A stretch of 5,193 bases of DNA from Acidobacteriota bacterium (GTDB lineage Bacteria; Acidobacteriota; Terriglobia; Bryobacterales; Bryobacteraceae), in assembly GCA_947505565.1 (NCBI GenBank), contig CANNLB010000283.1, positions 1-5,193 of the forward strand, written 5' to 3'. This document shows, one piece after another, positions 1-5,193 of the stretch. The position numbers and the translations under genes were made by a program. How positions within the stretch are numbered: the first letter of the stretch is position 1; each line of letters begins with the position of its first letter. The notes beneath the pieces were generated by a model. The model saw only the letters and a program-made list of their open reading frames with translations, did not search any database and had not been told where the DNA came from.

Positions 1-1127
1 TGGGCAACATTTACTGGAACTCAGCGGCAGCCACGCCCACGGGCGGCGTGTTGACGGTCGAAGTTTCGGTGTGGACGCGGGCGACGCAGACGGTCAGCCA
101 GTTCGTAATTCCGGGGTTGAACTCGATGAACCGTTTGGCGGACGGAACGGCGGTGGCGATTGTGGGGAACGCGACGAATTTCCGGAGTGCGCTTCGGCTC
201 TCGCCGACTGGCGTGGGCGAACTGCGATCGGGCCTCCGCTTTTTGCCCATCGCGTCGGCGGCGCCGCCGTATTTTTTGGCCGCGGGACGCTTGTTTCGAG
301 GCGAGCCAGGGCAGATTGAATGGCTGGAGACGGTGCTGACGCCGGACTATGTTACCTCCGGCGGGGGCAACGTATTTGTGCACTTTACAGACGGCGGCTT
401 CTATCGCTTCGAGGGCCCCGAGGAATGTCACTGGACGCCGCAACCGAAGGTGAATGCCGTGGTGAACGCTGCCAGCTATGAGTACGCCAACACGATTTCA
501 CCGCGGAATTTGGTGACTCTGTTCGGAACGGGGCTGGGCCCGGCCGAGGGGCAGGGATTGATTCTGGACGGCTCGCTGCGCGCCGGAGGTCAACCAGCAC
601 CCTACCCGGCGCTGGTGCTGGGAAACTTCTCGGGGACGATTCCGCAATCGGCCCTGACGGGGACGACGCTGCCGGTGGTGTATTCGAACGATCAGCAAGT
701 GACCGTGGCGACGCCAGTGACGGCACCGGCGGGGAACTCGTTTTTGCTGTATTTCACGTGGCAAGGCTTGCAGTTGATTCATCCCCTGCCGATGCGGGTG
801 CTGACCGCGACTCCGGGGGTGTTCGCGGGCGTGCAGAACGGGAGCGGCGTGATCCTGTATGCCACCGGATTGGGAACGTTGACAGGCACGCTGGCGATTG
901 GCGAGTTTGCGCCGACCGAGACGCTGCTACCGACGACCAATGCGGTTTCGGTGAAGATCGGCGGAAGGGATGCCGTGGTCGAGTTTGCCGGAGGGGCGCC
1001 GGGGCTGCTGGGCGGCGTCTATCAGGTGAACGTCCAGGTGCCGGAGGGGTTGACCGCCGGGCGGCATCCGGTGGTGGTGACCGTGGCGGGCCAGTCCAGC
1101 AAGACATACGAATTGACGCTGCGTTAG
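1..1127 (+). CDS. Secreted protein with Solibacter-type C-terminal module (TIGR03437-like), 5'-truncated
   Basis: The reading frame is open from the left edge (first full codon at base 3) to the TAG at 1125-1127, giving 374 visible residues. A GTG at 48 could be read as a start, but the frame continues upstream with protein-like sequence (GNIYWNSAAATPTGG), so the gene most likely begins outside the window. Residues 154-374 match what I know of the TIGR03437 module: an opening VNAASYEYANTISPRNLVTLF followed by GTGLGPA, a central LPVVYSNDQQVTV, and a closing GGVYQVNVQVPEGLTAGRHPV. That module sits at the C-terminus of many exported Solibacter-group proteins; its function is unknown, and a surface-attachment or sorting role is only a guess. 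Residues 1-153 are rich in short beta-strand-like segments (FVHFTDGGFYRFEG) and may be the end of a beta-propeller or NHL-like domain; this is weak. The stop lies 17 nt before the next start, so co-transcription is likely. Family call fairly sure; biological role unknown. Confidence 0.85.
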   Translation, partial: GNIYWNSAAATPTGGVLTVEVSVWTRATQTVSQFVIPGLNSMNRLADGTAVAIVGNATNFRSALRLSPTGVGELRSGLRFLPIASAAPPYFLAAGRLFRGEPGQIEWLETVLTPDYVTSGGGNVFVHFTDGGFYRFEGPEECHWTPQPKVNAVVNAASYEYANTISPRNLVTLFGTGLGPAEGQGLILDGSLRAGGQPAPYPALVLGNFSGTIPQSALTGTTLPVVYSNDQQVTVATPVTAPAGNSFLLYFTWQGLQLIHPLPMRVLTATPGVFAGVQNGSGVILYATGLGTLTGTLAIGEFAPTETLLPTTNAVSVKIGGRDAVVEFAGGAPGLLGGVYQVNVQVPEGLTAGRHPVVVTVAGQSSKTYELTLR

Positions 1128-1131
1128 TCGA

Positions 1132-1144
1132 TATACTGGCGACG
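1132..1144 (+). promoter_or_regulatory. Possible -10 element giving a leaderless transcript of the propeller gene
   Basis: TATACT at 1132-1137 is a near-consensus -10 hexamer lying in the 17-nt gap between the two plus-strand genes. Normal spacing from it would put the transcription start at about 1144-1145, exactly at the ATG. The gap holds no recognisable Shine-Dalgarno sequence; the bases just before the ATG read GGCGACG. The best -35-like hexamer, TTGACG at 1113-1118, is only 13 nt upstream, which is too close for a normal sigma-70 promoter. A leaderless internal promoter is therefore possible. Read-through from the upstream gene with coupled translation is the simpler alternative. Confidence 0.25.
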
Positions 1145-2458
1145 ATGAGTACCCGTAGGATCGCATTGGCCGCACTTTTCGTGAACGTGCTCGCAGGGGC
1201 GGACTGGCCGCAATGGCGGGGCCCCGGCAGCCAGGGGGTTTCGGCGGAGACCGGTTTGGCCACGGAGTGGAGCGCGACGAAAAACGTGGCGTGGAAGACG
1301 GCGCTGGCGGGGCGGGGGACGTCGTCGCCGATTGTCGTCGGCGACTTGGTGATTCTGACGTCGCAGGTGGGCAGCTACGAGACGGGCAACGGGAGCGACC
1401 CGCGGCTGGCTCGGGATGACAAGGCGTTGGCGGGTCGGGAAAACGCCATTAGCGTGGCACCGGAGCCCGGCGGGAAGTTATTGTTAGTGGTCGAAGCGTT
1501 TCGGCGGGGAGATGGGAAACGGGCATGGGAGTATCGAACGCCGGCGACGGGGGAGCGGCCGGAGTTACACGAAAAACATAATCTGGCGACACCGACGCCA
1601 GTGTCGGATGGAAAGCGGATTTACGCTTGGTTCGGCAATGGACAGGTGATTACTCTGGACATGGCAGGGAAGCTGGCCTGGACGCGGCACTTGGGCCAGG
1701 AACAGGGCTCATTTATGAACAATTGGGGGCATGGCAGCTCTCCCACACTGTATCAGGGGATGTTGCTTTTGCTCTGTGATCATCGACCCGGGGCATATTT
1801 ATTGGCATTGGACGGGGCGACGGGGAAGGTGCGGTGGCGGGTGGACCGGGGGAAGGGACGGGTTTCGCATAGTACGCCGGTGGTGGTAGCGGGGCCAAAG
1901 GGGGACGAGTTGCTGATTAATTCCGACCTACGCATTGACGCTTATGATCCTAAGGACGGAAACTTACTGTGGTTCGCGGGGAGTGAACGACAAACGCCGA
2001 TTCCGTCGGCGGTGCATCATGACGGCACAATCTACTTGAGCCGGGGATATCGGAACAGCGACATTCTGGCGCTGCGACCGGGGGGCCGGGGGGATGTGAG
2101 CGCGAGCCATATGCGGTGGCGGATGCCGAATGGCGGCTCCTACGTGCCGTCAATTGTCTATTACGAAGGGTTACTGTACATGACGAACGAGGTGGGAGTC
2201 GTGACCTGCGCGGAAGCGGAGACGGGAAAGGTAGTGTGGAAAGAACGGCTGAGCGGAATCTTTTTTGCTTCGCCCGTCGCAGCCGATGGGAAGATCTACC
2301 TGCTGAGTGAGACGGGGGAGATGTTTGTGCTCCGGGCCGGGCGTAAAGCGGAGGTGCTGGCGAAGAATGAGTTGGGCGAGCGGTTCCTGGCTTCGCCGGC
2401 GATCGCCGGCGGCACGATTTATCTGCGAGGCGATGGCACGCTCTTTGGAATCCGTTAG
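1145..2458 (+). CDS. Exported PQQ-like beta-propeller repeat protein (BamB/quinoprotein-like fold)
   Basis: This is a complete 437-aa protein. The ATG at 1145 is chosen because it opens directly with a signal peptide: basic STRR, hydrophobic core IALAALFVNVLA, and an A-G-A site before D20. The in-frame extension upstream to 758 is Arg/Gly-rich shadow sequence inside the previous gene. The mature protein begins DWPQWRGP (20-27) and GVSAETGL (31-38), the usual opening of bacterial PQQ-like (PQQ_2) propellers. Blade-type repeats follow: SSPIVVGDLVILTS (60-73), GKLAWTRHLG (175-184), SSPTLYQGMLLLL (198-210) with GATGKVRWRV (224-233), STPVVV (243-248) with DGNLLWF (271-277), PSAVHHDGTIYLS (287-299), PSIVYYEGLLYM (335-346) with TGKVVW (360-365), ASPVAADGKIYLL (375-387), and ASPAIAGGTIYL (417-428). 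This suggests about eight blades. The fold is periplasmic or surface-exposed. There is no sign of a dehydrogenase active site, so an enzymatic role is not claimed; a binding or scaffolding role is inferred. It lacks an obvious lipobox, unlike true BamB. It sits 17 nt after the upstream gene and ends within the stop codon of the convergent receptor gene. Third codon positions favour G. Confidence 0.92.
   Translation: MSTRRIALAALFVNVLAGADWPQWRGPGSQGVSAETGLATEWSATKNVAWKTALAGRGTSSPIVVGDLVILTSQVGSYETGNGSDPRLARDDKALAGRENAISVAPEPGGKLLLVVEAFRRGDGKRAWEYRTPATGERPELHEKHNLATPTPVSDGKRIYAWFGNGQVITLDMAGKLAWTRHLGQEQGSFMNNWGHGSSPTLYQGMLLLLCDHRPGAYLLALDGATGKVRWRVDRGKGRVSHSTPVVVAGPKGDELLINSDLRIDAYDPKDGNLLWFAGSERQTPIPSAVHHDGTIYLSRGYRNSDILALRPGGRGDVSASHMRWRMPNGGSYVPSIVYYEGLLYMTNEVGVVTCAEAETGKVVWKERLSGIFFASPVAADGKIYLLSETGEMFVLRAGRKAEVLAKNELGERFLASPAIAGGTIYLRGDGTLFGIR
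1839..1862 (+). other. Canonical G-quadruplex motif on the coding strand
   Basis: Four G-runs at 1839-1841, 1848-1852, 1855-1857 and 1860-1862 are separated by loops of 6, 2 and 2 nt. This fits the standard pattern of four runs of at least three G with loops of 1-7. Two further G4 runs lie just upstream at 1814-1817 and 1822-1825. The motif lies inside the propeller gene, encoding around GRVDRGKGRV, so it would be present in the mRNA as well as in the plus DNA strand. It may only reflect the local G excess. Confidence 0.45.
2394..2411. repeat. 18-bp perfect palindrome (GC-rich stem with GATC centre)
   Basis: CGCCGGCGATCGCCGGCG is its own reverse complement. As RNA it can fold into a 7-bp all-G/C stem with a GATC (GAUC) loop. 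It lies inside the propeller gene, encoding part of SPAIAGG, 45 nt before that gene's stop codon begins. On the other strand it falls 43 nt beyond the receptor stop codon, so it would sit in the 3' tail of the receptor mRNA. Neither side has a clear run of T downstream, so it is not a standard intrinsic terminator. A role as a Rho-assisted terminator, an mRNA 3'-end stabiliser or a protein site is only possible. Confidence 0.6.
2455..2458. other. 4-bp tail-to-tail overlap of convergent stop codons
   Basis: The plus-strand bases TTAG carry both stops: TAG of the propeller gene (2456-2458) and, on the minus strand, TAA of the receptor gene (2457-2455). There is therefore no intergenic space for a bidirectional terminator, and each transcript must end inside the other gene or run through it antisense. 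Confidence 0.9.
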
Positions 2459-5193
2459 AACTCGAAGCGACCGAGGAGCTGAAGTTGGCGTGGGCGGATG
2501 CCGAAGCCGGCGTAAGAGCTGGCGAGACTGGAGATTCCTTCGGCGTTAGGCGTGACGAGGCCCTGTACGTTAAACACGTTGAAAACATCGACGTTGAAGC
2601 GGAAACGAACGCGTTCGTTAATGGTGAAGTATTTGCCGAGTGAGGAGTCCATGGTCCAGTTGAATGGGCCCAGGCGCTGCTGATTGCGCCACGGGTGCAA
2701 GCCGGTATCGTAATTAGCGCGGACAACGGCACCGGTTTGGAGCGGCAGGTAGACAAAGTCGGTGTCATAGTCGGCATTGTTGGGATCGGTGGGCTTACCG
2801 CCCTTCGGCCATGGGTTGATAGGCTTTTGAGCAGGCTTGTAGTTCTCCGGGAGCCCGAACACGCCGTTGCGGAGACCAGCGGAGTTGCGACTGTTGATGT
2901 ACCGCTCTGAGATGTAGCCGTTGAACCAGAGATAGCCTTCGATACAACGCTCGTCCTTGACGTTGGAGGAGAGTTCGGGAGTAGCGCGGCAGTCGAGGAT
3001 CTTCTGCTTATTCCGGTAGACTTCGAACTTGCCCATTTCGCCCCAGTCGCCGGTGGGCATGGCGAACCAGGAGCTAACGACGGTGCCGGTGCCGCGCATG
3101 TGCCAGCCACCGATGAGCGCCTGCATTAGGCCTCTGGAACCCCGCAAGATAGGCTTGCCCTTACCGAAGGGGAGATCATAGCTCCAGTTCCAGCGGATGC
3201 GGTGTTTGGGCACTCCGGTATCGCGGTCGTAAAAGAGGAACCGGTTGAGTGCCTTAAAATCGGTCGGGACGGTGCCGGGTAAGTAGGCGGAAACAGCCGA
3301 GGCCTGATCGTCGCGAAAGGAGTTACCGGCTAGGCGGAGTGAGTTGGTAAGCGTATAGAAGGCTTGGAAGCCGAGGCCGTTTTTGAAGCGGCGTTCGAAT
3401 TCGAGGGCCCAAGTGGACGAATTGATGAAGCCGGTGCGTTGGAGGATGCGGATATCCGTGTAGGCGTTCTGATCAAACGGGCGGCGGAGAACGCCGGAGA
3501 ATTCGCCGGCGGGGGTCGGACGGCCCGTAGTTAAGTAGTAGATGTAGTCATTAGCCTGGGGGTTGATGTTGAAAAGCTGGTCGGTGTTGACGCCGTGTTT
3601 GCCTTTGTACGTAATGCGGATCACCGTGGAGGAGGCGAGTTGCTTCTCGAGGGCAAGATTCCATTCGTGGATGCGAAGGCTGGGCTGGGATCCGTCCATG
3701 CCCACGACGCCTTGGCCGCGACCGAGAGAGGTGGGGTTGTTGATGTCGATCACGCTCGCGCTGTTGATGCCGGTATAGGTGTCGGGGACGTTGCGAATCT
3801 GATAGTTCAAAATGCCGTCAGGGCTTTGGGCGGCGGCGTTGGGATTGTAGGTGTAGTTTGCGCGGAAAGGGGCGAGCGAAGAGAACTGGGCAAGGAGAGT
3901 CCGCATCGGCACGGCCGAGATGTATAGGCCGTAACCGCCCCGGATGACGAGGGGCTTGTTGCCTTCGGTGAGGCTGTAGACGAAGCCGAGCCGGGGGCCG
4001 ATGTCGAAGTAGTTCGAAGGAAATAGTTGTTTGGGCTTGCCGAGCTCCTCTGAGCTTTTGAACGACACCCCGACGCGCTCAAAATTATTGACAACCGTGG
4101 GGGTGGTGAAGCCACGGTCGTAGTAATACTGAAGGGGCTCGGGGAGTTGAATGGACTTACTCTTCAGGTCAAAAGCGGTGAGCTGGTTATCTTTCTCTGT
4201 GAATGCGGGATTGATATCCCAGCGGACGCCGGGGGTAAGGGTGAGGCGGCGGGAAACGCGCCAACTATCCTGTACGTACATGCCGTAGTTCTTCTCGCGG
4301 ACACGCATGATGCCGCGTTTGAGGCCGACCGAGTATTGGCCGGCGATGCCGAGGAACATGGCGGCCATTTCGTGGCCGGTCTGCGGGGTGGTGCCGGGGT
4401 TGACGGTGGTGCCGAGGGTCGGAGATTCGAGGGCGGTGGAGAGGGCGCTATAGGTGACCGAACCGGAGATGGCTCCTTGATCGGGGAGCAAATGCTGCTT
4501 CTCATCATGGGCGCGGAAGCCAAAAGCGAAACTATGCTGCTTCTTGATGAGGCTGTAGTTCTGCTCAATGTTCGAAATCATGCTGTACAGCTGGCGACGG
4601 TTGTCGCCTTCGATGAGGTTGAAGTTGGTGAGGCCGGTGCCGGTGATGTTTGGAAAGCCGATTTCGCCGTAGGGATTGGGGAGACCGAACTCCTTGGACC
4701 AGTTATTCTGCTCGGGGCCGGTGACGGTGACCGAGAACTGCCAGGTACGGTTAGCCAGAGTTTCGACGAAAAAGCCCGGGGAAAAGGTATGGATCAAGCT
4801 GAGGGCGACGGACTTGCCCGTGACGGGATTGTAGGTGACGTTGGCTTCCTTGTTCAAGGTGGGGGGGCCGTTGTTGGTGGCCGTGCCGAGATAGTGCGAT
4901 TGGCGGGTTCCGCCGTTAACCTTGAAGAAGAAGCTATCCTTTTCAGTGAAGCGATGGTCGACGCGTAGGACGGTGGGGGTGTCGCTGAGGTTAGGGTAGC
5001 CGGTGGTGGGGACGGCCATGCGGAGGTTCGTAAAGGCGATCGGATTAGTGATGTCGGTCGGCATCGGGGTTATGTCGAAGATGCGTTTGGTGAAGGGGTT
5101 GAGGCGATTGAGAGGAATTTGGTTGTTGGGGAAGCGATCGCGGACGGTGACGAGGCGGCCGTTGGCGGCTTCCTCGGCCCGGGTGGTGAGGGG
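2455..5193 (-). CDS. Oar-like TonB-dependent outer-membrane receptor, N-terminus outside window
   Basis: The frame is open from the right edge to a TAA stop (TTA on the plus strand at 2455-2457), giving 912 visible residues with no internal stop. The ATG at 5064 is not taken as the start, because the upstream frame encodes family-typical sequence (FPNNQIPLNRLNPFTKRIF). Acidobacterial members are usually about 1,100-1,200 aa, so about 200-300 residues are missing: signal peptide, carboxypeptidase-regulatory-like domain and most of the plug. Barrel landmarks, counted from the edge, are LRVDHRFTEKD (about 76-86), YVQDSW (306-311) followed by LTLTPGVRW, PRLGFVYSL and IRGGYGLY (about 395-420), LPFGKGKP (674-681), FNVFN (871-875), and the terminal RFEF ending in aromatic Phe, as expected for BAM-assembled barrels. 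Two cysteines (735, 750) could pair in a surface loop. The role is probably TonB-driven uptake of a large or scarce substrate, possibly a glycan or peptide; the substrate is unknown. Third codon positions favour C, unlike the plus-strand genes. Confidence 0.92.
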   Translation of the reverse strand, partial: PLTTRAEEAANGRLVTVRDRFPNNQIPLNRLNPFTKRIFDITPMPTDITNPIAFTNLRMAVPTTGYPNLSDTPTVLRVDHRFTEKDSFFFKVNGGTRQSHYLGTATNNGPPTLNKEANVTYNPVTGKSVALSLIHTFSPGFFVETLANRTWQFSVTVTGPEQNNWSKEFGLPNPYGEIGFPNITGTGLTNFNLIEGDNRRQLYSMISNIEQNYSLIKKQHSFAFGFRAHDEKQHLLPDQGAISGSVTYSALSTALESPTLGTTVNPGTTPQTGHEMAAMFLGIAGQYSVGLKRGIMRVREKNYGMYVQDSWRVSRRLTLTPGVRWDINPAFTEKDNQLTAFDLKSKSIQLPEPLQYYYDRGFTTPTVVNNFERVGVSFKSSEELGKPKQLFPSNYFDIGPRLGFVYSLTEGNKPLVIRGGYGLYISAVPMRTLLAQFSSLAPFRANYTYNPNAAAQSPDGILNYQIRNVPDTYTGINSASVIDINNPTSLGRGQGVVGMDGSQPSLRIHEWNLALEKQLASSTVIRITYKGKHGVNTDQLFNINPQANDYIYYLTTGRPTPAGEFSGVLRRPFDQNAYTDIRILQRTGFINSSTWALEFERRFKNGLGFQAFYTLTNSLRLAGNSFRDDQASAVSAYLPGTVPTDFKALNRFLFYDRDTGVPKHRIRWNWSYDLPFGKGKPILRGSRGLMQALIGGWHMRGTGTVVSSWFAMPTGDWGEMGKFEVYRNKQKILDCRATPELSSNVKDERCIEGYLWFNGYISERYINSRNSAGLRNGVFGLPENYKPAQKPINPWPKGGKPTDPNNADYDTDFVYLPLQTGAVVRANYDTGLHPWRNQQRLGPFNWTMDSSLGKYFTINERVRFRFNVDVFNVFNVQGLVTPNAEGISSLASSYAGFGIRPRQLQLLGRFEF
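4861..4867 (-). repeat. Seven-base C homopolymer inside the receptor gene
   Basis: The plus strand has G7 here, so the receptor coding strand has C7, spanning codons for G109, P110 and P111. The frame is intact at this length. A change of one base would truncate the receptor. Slippage at such tracts can phase-vary surface proteins in other bacteria, but seven bases is short and this is a weak suggestion. Confidence 0.4.

Noticed and set aside
1113..1137. TTGACG plus TATACT as a full sigma-70 promoter
   Set aside because: The spacer is only 13 nt, well short of the usual 16-18; only the -10 part was kept, at low confidence.
758..1144. In-frame upstream extension of the propeller gene (129 extra codons)
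   Set aside because: It overlaps the well-supported upstream gene, translates to Arg/Gly/Asp-rich low-complexity sequence, and would bury the signal peptide that begins at the 1145 ATG.
2080..2093. Two G6 runs as a second quadruplex site
   Set aside because: Only two long runs are present without two further runs at suitable spacing, so it does not meet the standard pattern.
1950..3110. 386-codon minus-strand open frame spanning the gene junction
   Set aside because: It crosses parts of two well-supported genes, and its product is Ser/Pro/Arg-rich with no domain signature.
3492..3511. 20-bp near-palindrome within the receptor gene
   Set aside because: It has one mismatched pair, lies mid-gene and encodes ordinary receptor sequence; GC-rich coding DNA yields such matches by chance.
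4147..4968. 273-codon plus-strand open frame antisense to the receptor
   Set aside because: Its codons lie exactly in register with the receptor codons, its product is Gly/Ala/Glu-rich with no recognisable domain, and the opposing frame has strong family motifs. It is a GC-rich shadow.

Overview
The window looks like chromosome from an acidobacterium, most likely the Solibacter/Bryobacter group (Bryobacterales). This is inferred from protein families, not from a search. The first gene ends in a Solibacter-type C-terminal module (TIGR03437-like). The last gene is a long Oar-like TonB-dependent receptor of the type that is strongly expanded in Acidobacteriota. The DNA is GC-rich (about 60% by eye) and almost fully coding.

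Layout: (1) 1-1127, plus strand, is the 3' part of a secreted protein ending in the TIGR03437-like module; its start lies left of the window. (2) After a 17-nt gap, 1145-2458, plus strand, is a complete 437-aa exported PQQ-like beta-propeller protein with a clear signal peptide. (3) 2455-5193, minus strand, is the C-terminal 912 residues of an Oar-like TonB-dependent outer-membrane receptor; its N-terminus lies right of the window. Genes 2 and 3 converge and their stop codons overlap by 4 bp. No stretch over 300 bases lacks a gene, and I see no RNA gene, mobile element, CRISPR array or integrase.

All three products are predicted to act in the envelope: a secreted adhesin- or scaffold-like protein, a periplasmic or surface propeller, and an outer-membrane barrel. 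Genes 1 and 2 are close enough to be co-transcribed. The receptor is transcribed towards them and is probably a separate unit. The substrate of the receptor and the ligand of the propeller cannot be read from the sequence.

I found no convincing undescribed system. The points most worth checking are at the DNA/RNA level: the overlapping convergent stops with an 18-bp perfect palindrome just inside the propeller gene, a possible leaderless start for the propeller gene, a canonical G-quadruplex motif on its coding strand, and a plus-strand G excess that flips wobble-base choice between genes on opposite strands.
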